From an uncultured beta proteobacterium (lineage in GTDB: Bacteria; Pseudomonadota; Gammaproteobacteria; Burkholderiales; Burkholderiaceae_C), in the NCBI GenBank assembly GCA_903945325.1, contig CAJAVE010000136.1:1-45499 (forward strand): 45,499 nt of DNA, read 5' to 3'. Shown here one piece after another: positions 34,688-44,824 of this stretch. The position numbers were made by a program, and so were the translations under genes. Position 1 is the first letter of the stretch. Every line of letters starts with the position of its first letter. Below the pieces are notes generated by a model. The model saw nothing but the letters and a program-made list of their open reading frames with translations. It was not told the origin of the DNA and made no database searches.

Positions 34688-36196
34688 ATGAACAGCGCCA
34701 GACAATCTGCAACACAATTCACAGAGGTTGAACTCAAGCTGGCCTTGCCGTCTGTGGATCCACGCACGCTGGAACAGCATTTGGCTCGCCTGCCTGCACT
34801 GGTGCGGCGAAAGGCGACCCGTGAAAAGCTGTACAACACCTACTACGATACACCTGACGACGCGCTGAATAGTCAACGAATCGCTCTGCGAATACGCCGC
34901 GTGGGCAGCGTGGATCAGCCGTTGTGGCTACAAACCCTGAAAATGGGCGGAAGCGGGCTCTCGGCATTGAGCCAGCGTGGCGAGTGGGAGGCAACGCTAC
35001 CCAACTCAGATCTACAACCGGACTTGCTAAAAGCCACGCCATGGTCGCAACTGGACCCGGATGGCGCCCTCTTTCACTCTCTCGCAGCGCGCTTCACCAC
35101 CGATTTCACACGTACCCGCTGGACCGTACGCCACCGAGATGGCAGCGTGATCGAGGTGGCGCTCGACCAGGGACAGATCGTGGCCGGCGAACACAACGCG
35201 GCCATTTGTGAGCTGGAGCTCGAACTCAAAGCCGGCCGACCAGCGACCCTCTTTGCCATCGCCCGACAGGTTGCGAGTGCAGTTGCTGTGTTGCCACTCG
35301 GTGCCAGTAAAGCACAACGTGGCTTTGCCCTGGCACACAACATGCTAGGCCAGCCCCTGCGGGCACAACCACACGTGCTAACGCCGGAGATGCATGTGCC
35401 AGAAGTGGCAACGCAGGTATTGCGGGAGATGTTCAATCATTTCAGCAGCAATCTGCACACGCTGCTCACATCGGATGATCCCGAAGTAGTACACCAAGCC
35501 AGGGTTGGATGGCGGCGTTTCAAAGCAGCACTCACGCTCTTCAAAAAGACACCTCTGGTTCAAGCGATTCCGCCCTGGCAAGGGCTGAAATCACTGCTGA
35601 AAGAACTGGGCCACTTGCGCGATCTGGAGGTGGCCAGTCTGGAGACCTTGCCCATGCTTGCCAACGCCTATGTGGACGGCAGCAACAAGCGACAAGAGCA
35701 TTGGCGAGCCCTGCAACACTCACTGGCGCAAACAGCAGATGAACAGCACAAACGTGTGCGCAGCGCAATCAACAACCCTGTGACTGGAGCCACCCTGCTG
35801 GCCTTAACCGAGTGGCTGGAGAGCGACCAAGACCCTGGTGCGTCCTGCGTGATGGCCGCTGACAAAAATTGGACGTTGCGCCCGTGGGCCCGTCAGCATA
35901 TGGAGCGTTTGCGCGACCAATTGAAAACTACGCTGAAGAAATCATCAAAACCTGACAACCTTCACCATGCTCGTCTATTGGCCAAACGGCTTCGGTACGG
36001 CGTCGAAGCCTTACGAGCGGTGCTACCCAAACGATGCGCGCAACGCTGGCGACAGCAGGCGGCGCGTCTGCAAGGCTCCATCGGGGCAGATCGGGACCTA
36101 CAGCACGCACTGCGGCTTGCCAAGCGCCTGAAGGCACACTCCACGCTTCTGACGTTTCTGCGAGCAGTAGCCTTGGGACGAAGGCGTCCGCCCTAA
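34688..36196 (+). CDS. CYTH-CHAD protein (YgiF-like inorganic triphosphatase)
   Basis: Two-domain protein of 502 aa. The N-terminal CYTH/triphosphate-tunnel domain (about 10-215) has the EVELK signature (Glu13, Glu15, Lys17), YNTYYDTPD, ALRIRR and CELELEL, as in inorganic triphosphatases. The C-terminal CHAD domain (about 225-490) is helical with conserved His/Arg/Lys (VHQARVGWRRFKAAL, LRDLEV, HHARLLAKRLRYGVEAL, DRDLQ), a pattern known to bind polyphosphate. Probably hydrolyses triphosphate and docks on polyphosphate. Fits the nearby ppk1 and ppx. The ribosome site is weak; the N-terminal start is moderately certain. Confidence 0.88.
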   Translation: MNSARQSATQFTEVELKLALPSVDPRTLEQHLARLPALVRRKATREKLYNTYYDTPDDALNSQRIALRIRRVGSVDQPLWLQTLKMGGSGLSALSQRGEWEATLPNSDLQPDLLKATPWSQLDPDGALFHSLAARFTTDFTRTRWTVRHRDGSVIEVALDQGQIVAGEHNAAICELELELKAGRPATLFAIARQVASAVAVLPLGASKAQRGFALAHNMLGQPLRAQPHVLTPEMHVPEVATQVLREMFNHFSSNLHTLLTSDDPEVVHQARVGWRRFKAALTLFKKTPLVQAIPPWQGLKSLLKELGHLRDLEVASLETLPMLANAYVDGSNKRQEHWRALQHSLAQTADEQHKRVRSAINNPVTGATLLALTEWLESDQDPGASCVMAADKNWTLRPWARQHMERLRDQLKTTLKKSSKPDNLHHARLLAKRLRYGVEALRAVLPKRCAQRWRQQAARLQGSIGADRDLQHALRLAKRLKAHSTLLTFLRAVALGRRRPP

Positions 36197-36600
36197 CCAG
36201 ATGGTCAGGCCCGAAGCCTCCAAGCCTGGTATCGCGAACGCTGCAGTGCAAGCAGCTCCACAAGCCCCCAAGCAAAGTTGCCCAGCATCGCCAAGCGCCG
36301 CATCGTCTTATTCACCGGGGTACTCCAATGCCACGGTGGCCGGTGCCAAAAACGGACTGACTCGACCGGACGAGATGCCAAGACTGATCCACCCGTCATC
36401 GAACAAAGCATCAAGTTTTTCCTGCAATCCCAAGAATTTCCAGAGCATACTGCACTCCTCTTTCATCGTTGAATGTTGTTGTAATCTAGTCGTCAAATGT
36501 GACGGTTTAGAGTCAAATCCGCATACCCTTGCATGGCCGTGTGGTATGTGGGAAAGCCCAATTTTCATGGCTATGCTCTTTCGATTGAGTCCGCCGGACC
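36197..36600. other. 404-base gap with one candidate small gene
   Basis: No conserved gene fills this gap between the CYTH-CHAD gene and the metallopeptidase. The plus-strand frames show no family resemblance. The one supported candidate is a minus-strand 46-codon frame with a strong ribosome site (36308-36448). A TTGACG on the minus strand further upstream of it could be a -35 element, but no convincing -10 follows. Confidence 0.5.
36308..36448 (-). CDS. candidate small protein with strong ribosome site (46 aa)
   Basis: The frame starts MLWKFLGLQEKLDALFDDGW and ends ATVALEYPGE. The sequence AAAGAGGAG lies with its GAGGAG six bases before ATG 36448, unusually strong for this window. The protein has a mixed amphipathic start and no clear membrane segment. 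I recognise no family; it may also be a remnant of a longer gene. The frame extends upstream to 36568 but without another good start. Confidence 0.42.
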   Translation of the reverse strand: MLWKFLGLQEKLDALFDDGWISLGISSGRVSPFLAPATVALEYPGE

Positions 36601-37629
36601 ATGTCCCAAAAAGTACCCATGAAGCACCTGCCCGAGCTTGACGCGCTGGAGCGCACGATTGACCTCGGCGGAAGCCTTCTGGAGGTCAGTGTGGTGCACC
36701 GGGTGTCGTCGCCCATCGGGGTCGATTTGCCGGTTTACACCATTGCTATGGGTAACCCCAGTACCGATGCTCCAGCGATCGGCTTCTTTGGCGGCGTGCA
36801 CGGCCTGGAGCGCATTGGTGCCGAGGTCGTTATTGCCTGGTTGCACAACCTGGTAATGCGACTCCAGTGGGACATCACACTGCACCAGCAGCTTCAATCC
36901 GTGCGACTGGTGTTCATGCCCATCGTCAACCCGGGCGGCATGCTGATGGGAACCCGTGCCAATCCGCAGGGAGTGGACCTGATGCGCAACGCACCGGTCG
37001 ACGCGGTCGATACGGTTCCATTTCTGGTTGGCGGCCAGCTCATCAGCGCCGGTTTGCCGTGGTATCGCGGAAAAGCAGGTGCACCCATGGAAGCAGAAAA
37101 CCAGGCACTTTGCCAGGTAGTAACTACTGAACTACTAACCCGAAAATTCAGCATGGCACTGGATTGCCATTCCGGATTTGGCGCGCGTGACCGCATCTGG
37201 TTTCCGTACGCGCACACCCGAAAACCGATTGCCCATCTGGCCGAAATGCAAGCGCTGCACAACATGTTTGTGCAAACCCACAGCCACCACGCTTACGTGT
37301 TTGAGCCCCAGAGCCTGCAGTACCTGGCCCACGGCGACATCTGGGACCATTTGTACCTTCAAGCCTGCGTCGATCCGCAAAGGGTGTTTTTGCCATTGAC
37401 GCTGGAAATGGGCTCTTGGTTATGGATCAAGAAAAATCCGCGCCAGATGTTTTCGCTCAAAGGTATTTTCAACCCGCTGATTGAGCACCGCCAGCACCGT
37501 GTATTGCGTCGCCACTTATCCTTGTTGGATTTTTTGTCCCGGGCCGCCTGTAGCCACACCCGCTGGATACCCGCACCGGAAGTCCGCGCCAGACTGCACG
37601 CCGACGCACTCAAAAACTGGTACGACTAA
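36601..37629 (+). CDS. M14-type metallocarboxypeptidase/deacylase-like protein
   Basis: Zinc-dependent peptidase or amidohydrolase of 342 aa, cytoplasmic (no signal peptide). Zinc ligands His67, Glu70 (GGVHGLE) and His190 (ALDCHSGFG), substrate arginine/asparagine region NPGGMLMGTRANPQGVDLMRN, and catalytic Glu269 (TLEMGS). The family includes succinylglutamate desuccinylase/aspartoacylase-like and DUF2817 proteins; substrate unknown. ATG 36601 and Met7 (36619) are both possible starts. Confidence 0.8.
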   Translation: MSQKVPMKHLPELDALERTIDLGGSLLEVSVVHRVSSPIGVDLPVYTIAMGNPSTDAPAIGFFGGVHGLERIGAEVVIAWLHNLVMRLQWDITLHQQLQSVRLVFMPIVNPGGMLMGTRANPQGVDLMRNAPVDAVDTVPFLVGGQLISAGLPWYRGKAGAPMEAENQALCQVVTTELLTRKFSMALDCHSGFGARDRIWFPYAHTRKPIAHLAEMQALHNMFVQTHSHHAYVFEPQSLQYLAHGDIWDHLYLQACVDPQRVFLPLTLEMGSWLWIKKNPRQMFSLKGIFNPLIEHRQHRVLRRHLSLLDFLSRAACSHTRWIPAPEVRARLHADALKNWYD

Positions 37630-37656
37630 CCGACACCAGGATTTCAGCGCGGGGTT

Positions 37657-38181
37657 TTAATCCAGCCACTTCTGCATGAACTGTGCATGGCCCATGCCAG
37701 GGTCCAATTCGTAATTTGCAAACCCAATGCGCCGGTACAGGCGTAGAGCCCCAGCGTTGCCCTGCAACACTTCCAGTGTGAGCTTGCAAGCACCCCGTTC
37801 GCGGGCCATGGTCTCGGCCAGAGCCAGCATCTTTTCGGCCACACGCAGTCCGCGGTGGCTGGCCAACACAGCCACATCATGCACATTGACCAAAGGCTTG
37901 CAGGCAAAGGTGGAGAAGCCCTCCATGCAGTTCACCAGCCCGACCGGCGTATCGCCATCGAAGGCCAGCACACTGTAGGCTTGGGGACGTAGGGCCAGTG
38001 CGGCCACCAAATTGGCTTTGGCGAAGTCGTTCAAAGCGTGCGCCCCACCCATCGCGTCTTGCGCATAGGCATCCAGCAAGGCCACCAGGGCTGCACCGTG
38101 CACCGTGTTTGCATAGTCAGCCCGGCAAATGGTCACCATTGGTGAGCCTTGGGTGCCATCGACACTTTCACTTACCACCAT
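37657..38181 (-). CDS. GNAT family N-acetyltransferase
   Basis: A 174-aa acetyltransferase with acetyl-CoA binding motif A (VHDVAVLASHRGLRVAEKML, about 99-118) and motif B (LEVLQGNAGALRLYRRIGF). RimI/PhnO-like in outline; substrate unknown. ATG 38181 has AGGAGG seven bases ahead. It follows glmM by 11 bases in the same direction. Confidence 0.88.
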   Translation of the reverse strand: MVVSESVDGTQGSPMVTICRADYANTVHGAALVALLDAYAQDAMGGAHALNDFAKANLVAALALRPQAYSVLAFDGDTPVGLVNCMEGFSTFACKPLVNVHDVAVLASHRGLRVAEKMLALAETMARERGACKLTLEVLQGNAGALRLYRRIGFANYELDPGMGHAQFMQKWLD

Positions 38182-38192
38182 CTTTCAACCTC

Positions 38193-39551
38193 CTAAGCTG
38201 TCAGTGTTTCCGCTATCCGTTGGGCGCAAGCCCTGGCCTGAACCGCGTCACGTGCTTCGACCATGACGCGAACCAAAGGTTCGGTGCCGCTGGCCCGGAT
38301 CAGCACCCGACCGGTGTCGCCGAGTTCGGCTTCCACCAACCGGGTCTCCTGCTGCATGCGAGCGTTGGACTTCCAGTCCTGTCCGGGCTTCAGCCGCACG
38401 TTGATCAGCACTTGCGGAAAGAGCGTCACATCAGCCAGCAACTCGGCCAGGCTGCTGCCGCTTCGCACACATGCCTGCAACACCTGCAGGGCCGAAACAA
38501 TGCCGTCGCCGGTGGTGTGCTTGTCCAAAGCCAACAGGTGGCCGGAGCCCTCCCCCCCCAACAGCCAGCCGCGCTTCTCCAACTCCTCCAGAACATAGCG
38601 ATCACCCACTTTGGCGCGGACCAGTTCAACTGCCCTGGCTCTCAAGGCAAGTTCCACCGCCATATTGGTCATCAGGGTCCCCACGACGCCCGGCACCGCT
38701 TCACCGGCGCGCTTGCTTGCAGAAGATCCGCCCCGCGAAAGCCGTTCTTTAACCATGAGATACAAGATCTCGTCCCCATTGAACAGGCGGCCATCGGCAT
38801 CGACCAATTGAAGCCGATCGGCGTCACCGTCCAACGCGACGCCATAGTGCGCACCGTGGGCCTTGACCGCAGCGACCAAAGTTTGTGGATGGGTTGCGCC
38901 CACTTCATGGTTGATATTCAGGCCATCCGGTGCACAGCCAATGGAAACCACCTCCGCACCAAGTTCATGAAACACCTTGGGCGCCACCAGGTAGGCTGCG
39001 CCGTGCGCGGCGTCCACCACGATCTTCACGCCCTTGAGCGTCAAATCGTTGGAGAACGTACTCTTGCAAAATTCAATATAGCGCCCGGAGGCATCATCAA
39101 GCCGGCGTGAGCGGCCCAGATCTGCGGATTCGGACCATACCGGGGGTTGCTCCAGCTCTGATTCAACTGCCAACTCCCAATCGTCTGGCAGCTTGGCACC
39201 TTTGGCACTGAAGAACTTGATGCCATTGTCGGCAAAAGGGTTGTGGCTGGCACTGATCACCACCCCCAGCGAGGCTCGCAACGTTCGGGTCAGGTACGCA
39301 ACGCCAGGTGTGGGCAAGGGGCCTAACAACACGACATCCACGCCGGCCGAGTTGAAGCCACTCTCCAAAGCGCTTTCGAGCATATAGCCTGAAATGCGTG
39401 TGTCTTTACCGATCAGCACGGTGGGGCGGGTCTCGGTTTTCTTGAGAACGCGTCCCACCGCGTGCGCCAGGCGCATGACAAAATCGGGTGTGATGGGGGC
39501 TTGTCCCACCGTGCCACGAATGCCGTCGGTACCAAAATATTTTCTTGTCAT
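38193..39551 (-). CDS. glmM: phosphoglucosamine mutase
   Basis: Converts glucosamine-6-phosphate to glucosamine-1-phosphate for UDP-GlcNAc, peptidoglycan and lipopolysaccharide synthesis; 452 aa. The start [10 protein letters not shown], phosphoserine Ser102 (ISASHNP), metal loop DGDADR and the sugar-binding GEGSGH plus [12 protein letters not shown] near the end are all present. Lies after folP (34-base gap) in the conserved ftsH-folP-glmM order. Confidence 0.97.
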   Translation of the reverse strand: MTRKYFGTDGIRGTVGQAPITPDFVMRLAHAVGRVLKKTETRPTVLIGKDTRISGYMLESALESGFNSAGVDVVLLGPLPTPGVAYLTRTLRASLGVVISASHNPFADNGIKFFSAKGAKLPDDWELAVESELEQPPVWSESADLGRSRRLDDASGRYIEFCKSTFSNDLTLKGVKIVVDAAHGAAYLVAPKVFHELGAEVVSIGCAPDGLNINHEVGATHPQTLVAAVKAHGAHYGVALDGDADRLQLVDADGRLFNGDEILYLMVKERLSRGGSSASKRAGEAVPGVVGTLMTNMAVELALRARAVELVRAKVGDRYVLEELEKRGWLLGGEGSGHLLALDKHTTGDGIVSALQVLQACVRSGSSLAELLADVTLFPQVLINVRLKPGQDWKSNARMQQETRLVEAELGDTGRVLIRASGTEPLVRVMVEARDAVQARACAQRIAETLTA

Positions 39552-39585
39552 GTTGTTTACCTCTCCCTAAATTTCCTTGAAAAGT

Positions 39586-40458
39586 CTAACTATGCTGTCT
39601 CATGGCTTCCAATACCTTGAGAGCCTGCACCATCTCCTTGACATCATGCACCCGCACGACATGGGCACCGTTTTGCACCGCCAGCAGCGCTGCGGTGACG
39701 CTAGGCACCAGGCGGTCACGAATATCCAATGTCGCAACCGATGCCAGCGACCGCCCAGTCACCGCAGCCAAGGACGATTTCCGCGACCAGCCAGCCATCA
39801 ACGCGTAGCCCAAGGGTGCCAACGCCGCCTGCTGACCGAGCAGCGCAAAATTCTGCTGCACAGTCTTACCAAAACCGATGCCCGGATCAATGCAAATTCG
39901 AGCCTTTTCAATCCCTAGCCCCCGCAGAGCTTGCGCAGACTGCTCCAAAAACAATAGCACCTGTTGCACGACGTCACCCTCCATGGGTGCTGCCTGCATG
40001 GTTTGCGGGTTGCGATGCATGTGCATCAAACACACACCGCAGTTGGAGTGCTGGCGCACCACATCCATTCCAGAGGGGCTTTCGGCATCGGCGCGCCACC
40101 GCAGCGCCCACACGTCATTGATGATGTCAGCGCCCAGGTCTAACACCGCCTGCATGACCTGGGGCTTGTAGGTATCCACCGACACCGGCACGCCCAGGGT
40201 CACCGCGTGGCGAACAATAGGCAATACGCGCACCAGCTCTTCTTCAACCGGCAACTCAAATGCGCCCGGGCGCGTTGACTCGCCACCAATATCCAGTATG
40301 TCAGCTCCCTCTTTCAACAGGCGCTCACAATGCCTGAGGGCGGCATCGCGGCTGGTATGGGTACCGCCATCCGAAAACGAATCGGGTGTGACATTGACGA
40401 TGCCCATGACCTTGGGTGCGCTCAGGTCAATAGCGAAGCGGCTGGTTTGCCAATGCAT
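39586..40458 (-). CDS. folP: dihydropteroate synthase
   Basis: Joins p-aminobenzoate to the pterin precursor of folate, 290 aa. Both signatures are present: VMGIVNVTPDSFSDGG (17-32) and the GADILDIGGESTRPG loop (about 51-65). The pterin-site KSSL region also appears (GWSRKSSL). Sulfonamide target. Between ftsH and glmM. Confidence 0.96.
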   Translation of the reverse strand: MHWQTSRFAIDLSAPKVMGIVNVTPDSFSDGGTHTSRDAALRHCERLLKEGADILDIGGESTRPGAFELPVEEELVRVLPIVRHAVTLGVPVSVDTYKPQVMQAVLDLGADIINDVWALRWRADAESPSGMDVVRQHSNCGVCLMHMHRNPQTMQAAPMEGDVVQQVLLFLEQSAQALRGLGIEKARICIDPGIGFGKTVQQNFALLGQQAALAPLGYALMAGWSRKSSLAAVTGRSLASVATLDIRDRLVPSVTAALLAVQNGAHVVRVHDVKEMVQALKVLEAMRQHS

Positions 40459-40483
40459 AAAGAATCTTCAGGTGACTATGCTG

Positions 40484-40513
40484 GAATAAGAAAACGGGGC
40501 ACTTGGCCCCGTT
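40484..40513 (-). terminator. intrinsic terminator-like hairpin between ftsH and folP
   Basis: AACGGGGC and GCCCCGTT form a perfect 8-base stem with a 5-base loop (40493-40513). On the minus strand it is followed by TTCTTATT. It would reduce read-through from ftsH into folP. Confidence 0.7.
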
Positions 40514-40538
40514 ACTAACGTGTCAATCGATCCAATGG

Positions 40539-42476
<1,938 letters not shown>

Positions 42477-42590
42477 AGGTAGAAATACCCTGCATATCTG
42501 GGCCTCATTTTAGGCGTTTCAAGGCGAATGGCGCGGTATTTTCAGGTTTTCTGCCACATATACAGCAAGGTTATGTAACGCCCGTGTCAC

Positions 42591-43244
42591 TCACTTGAGC
42601 CCGACGCCCACCAGAAATGTCTCGGACGACCGGTCGCGCGAGGCCTTGGGCTTGAACGGTTTGACAACCTGAAAGGCCGCCTTGAAGTGCTGCACCACGT
42701 CGTTGTAGCTGCCCCCATGAAACACTTTGGCCACCAGAGCGCCCTGCGGCTTCATGTGGTTCTGTGCAAACTCAATCGCCAACTCGACCAGGTTTTCGAT
42801 GCGCGCCGCATCGGCCGAAGCAATGCCGGACAGGTTGGGGGCCATGTCCGACACAACCACGTCGGCTTGACGCCCCTGCAGCGCCTGCTCCAACTGCTGT
42901 AGCACTTCAGTCTCCCGAAAATCGCCCTGAATAAATGTCACGCCTTCGATAGGCTCCATGGGTAGTAAATCCAGACCAATGATGGTGCCGTTGAGCGCAC
43001 CCACTGCAGCACCCGTGGGGGACAGACGACGGCGGGCATACTGGCTCCAAGCTCCAGGCGTGCAACCCAGGTCTACCACCAGGTAGCCCGGCTTGATTAG
43101 GCCAAACACTTCGTCGATTTCCTTGAGTTTGTAAGCGGCACGGGCACGATAACCTTCGCGGCCTGCCAACTTGACGTAGGGGTCGTTGATGTGGTCGTGC
43201 AACCAGGCCTTGTTGACCTTTTTGTTGCCGGCTTTGGTTTTCAT
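42591..43244 (-). CDS. rlmE: 23S rRNA 2'-O-methyltransferase RlmE (FtsJ)
   Basis: Methylates U2552 in the large-subunit A-loop (E. coli numbering), 217 aa. SAM-binding [15 protein letters not shown], and the K-D-K-E catalytic set visible as [31 protein letters not shown] and SSETFLVG. Divergent from yhbY, upstream of ftsH as in E. coli. Confidence 0.95.
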   Translation of the reverse strand: MKTKAGNKKVNKAWLHDHINDPYVKLAGREGYRARAAYKLKEIDEVFGLIKPGYLVVDLGCTPGAWSQYARRRLSPTGAAVGALNGTIIGLDLLPMEPIEGVTFIQGDFRETEVLQQLEQALQGRQADVVVSDMAPNLSGIASADAARIENLVELAIEFAQNHMKPQGALVAKVFHGGSYNDVVQHFKAAFQVVKPFKPKASRDRSSETFLVGVGLK

Positions 43245-43303
43245 GGGTACTTTCTAAAGGGACGGCTCTACCACCCTGTTTGCGTTCAACCGATAATACA
43301 GGT

Positions 43304-43780
43304 ATGCCCCTAATTCAACTGACCCCTGCCCAGCGCAAAGAACACCGTGCCGAAGCGCACCACCTGGACCCCGTTGTCATGGTGGGCGGCGATGGCCTGA
43401 CTGATAACGTCAAGAAAGAAGTCGATTCCGCTTTGAACTCACACGGTCTCATCAAAGTCCGTATTTTTTCTGATGACCGCGTGGCCCGAGAGGCCATGTT
43501 TCAATTGCTGGCGGACGAACTCAATGCGGCGCCTATTCAGCACATCGGCAAGCTGCTGGTACTTTGGCGCCCCAAAGTCGACAAGGAAAAAGCCGTGGAT
43601 GAAGACCGCATGGCGGGTCCGCGCGACGTCAAGGTGCTCAAATACAGCAAGCGTGCTGGTCAGCGCCCGGAAGTCAAGACCCTTCGCGTTTTAGGCAACC
43701 AGCGCCTCACCGCAGGTGGTAACGTCAAACGGGCCAAACCGAAGCCACAAGTCAGCGTGAAGAAGCGCAGTCAGACGTGA
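43304..43780 (+). CDS. yhbY: YhbY family ribosome-associated RNA-binding protein
   Basis: CRM (CRS1-YhbY) domain protein linked to 50S assembly, 158 aa. RNA-binding core: KEHRAEAHHLDPVVMVGGDGL (about 11-31), then HGLIKVRIFSD and IGKLLVLWRPK. The basic C-terminal extension (about 100-158) is longer than E. coli YhbY. ATG 43304 is chosen over TTG 43280. There is no clear ribosome site; a GATAAT box just upstream raises the possibility of a leaderless mRNA. Confidence 0.9.
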   Translation: MPLIQLTPAQRKEHRAEAHHLDPVVMVGGDGLTDNVKKEVDSALNSHGLIKVRIFSDDRVAREAMFQLLADELNAAPIQHIGKLLVLWRPKVDKEKAVDEDRMAGPRDVKVLKYSKRAGQRPEVKTLRVLGNQRLTAGGNVKRAKPKPQVSVKKRSQT

Positions 43781-43784
43781 CGGA

Positions 43785-44192
43785 TCAAGGGCGTTTGGCC
43801 AATTTTCCAAACACAACCCCAGCACAAATCCACTGAACAACATACATCCCAGTTCCAACCCTGTGCCACAACGCAAGGTTGTCGCGGGCAATAATGTGGG
43901 GCGTCACGCCAAATTCAACCAGCAATGCCAGCAAGACGCCGCCTACTACAAAAAGAGTAGCGCTCTGCGCAATGTCCACGGGGGCTGGAGGCTGATTTGA
44001 TCGAAAAAATACCAGCATAAGCAGGCCACAGACCACAGAAACAGCTGTCTGGGCGGAAAACAGATTCGCTGCCATCGCGCCGGCCATTGCCGGGCTGGGC
44101 AAGTGCATGAACAGCATGGGCACGACGAAAAATCCCAATGTCGTCAGGCTACCCCACCATAAGGCAGCAACCCACAGCGGCACGGTACGCAT
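43785..44192 (-). CDS. DUF4149 membrane protein
   Basis: Small integral membrane protein of 135 aa (141 if the TTG at 44210 is used) with four hydrophobic segments. The ALWWGSLTTLGFFVVPMLF start and PAMAGAMAANLFSAQT stretch are typical of DUF4149 proteins. Function unknown. It sits directly after greA (TTG start would overlap its stop by 4 bases), and ends 4 bases from the convergent yhbY stop. Confidence 0.85.
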   Translation of the reverse strand: MRTVPLWVAALWWGSLTTLGFFVVPMLFMHLPSPAMAGAMAANLFSAQTAVSVVCGLLMLVFFRSNQPPAPVDIAQSATLFVVGGVLLALLVEFGVTPHIIARDNLALWHRVGTGMYVVQWICAGVVFGKLAKRP

Positions 44193-44206
44193 CGCTGAGA
44201 AGGGCG

Positions 44207-44683
44207 TCAAATGTATTGCACCGCAACGATTTCGTAGGACTTGATGCCTCCAGGAGCCCGTACCTCAACGGTGTCGCCTTCTTCCTTGCCGATCAGAGCG
44301 CGGGCTATGGGCGAGCTGATATTGACGCGGCCAAACTTGAGGTCTGCTTCGTCCTCCCCCACGATCTGGTATTTCACCCGTTCGCCACTTTCTTCTTCTT
44401 CGAGATCGACGGTGGCACCAAATACAACCTTGCCACCCGCGTTCAATTCCGACGGATCAATGACCTGTGCCGCAGACAACTTTCCTTCCACTTCCTGGAT
44501 ACGGCCTTCGATGAAGCCCTGGCGGTCTTTGGCGGACTCGTACTCGGCGTTTTCGCTCAGATCGCCCTGAGCCCGTGCCTCGGAGATCGCCGCGATCACG
44601 GAGGGTCGCTCCACCGTCTTGAGTTTGTGCAACTCGGCTTTGAGAATTTCTGCGCCGCGTTTGGTAATTGGAATGGTTGCCAT
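44207..44683 (-). CDS. greA: transcription elongation factor GreA
   Basis: Rescues backtracked RNA polymerase by stimulating transcript cleavage, 158 aa as in E. coli. The coiled-coil tip with acidic pair is visible (GDLSENAEYESAKDRQ, about 42-57), and the C-terminal FKBP-like domain has GEDEAD and SPIARALIGK. ATG 44683 begins MATIPITKRGAEIL; the TTG at 44692 is discarded. Downstream of carB in the common carB-greA order. Confidence 0.96.
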   Translation of the reverse strand: MATIPITKRGAEILKAELHKLKTVERPSVIAAISEARAQGDLSENAEYESAKDRQGFIEGRIQEVEGKLSAAQVIDPSELNAGGKVVFGATVDLEEEESGERVKYQIVGEDEADLKFGRVNISSPIARALIGKEEGDTVEVRAPGGIKSYEIVAVQYI

Positions 44684-44747
44684 ATAAAACAATGAAAACA
44701 GGTAGAAGGATTGGAGGCAATGGCCGAAAACCAGCCGTCAAAATAAC

Positions 44748-44783
44748 AAGGACAGCGCAGCGTCTGCACGCCGCACTGTCCTT
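44748..44783 (-). terminator. hairpin between carB and greA, possible terminator
   Basis: AAGGACAG (44748-44755) pairs with CTGTCCTT (44776-44783). On the minus strand it is followed by GTTATTTTG, a modest T-rich tract. It would partly isolate greA from carB transcription. Confidence 0.5.
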
Positions 44784-44824
44784 TGATCACTCAGCCGGAT
44801 TATGCCAACAGTTTACGCCCCAGA

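Noticed and set aside
37998-39110. 370-codon plus-strand open frame across the GNAT and glmM genes
   Set aside because: Low-complexity His/Gln/Arg-rich translation typical of a shadow frame opposite a real gene.
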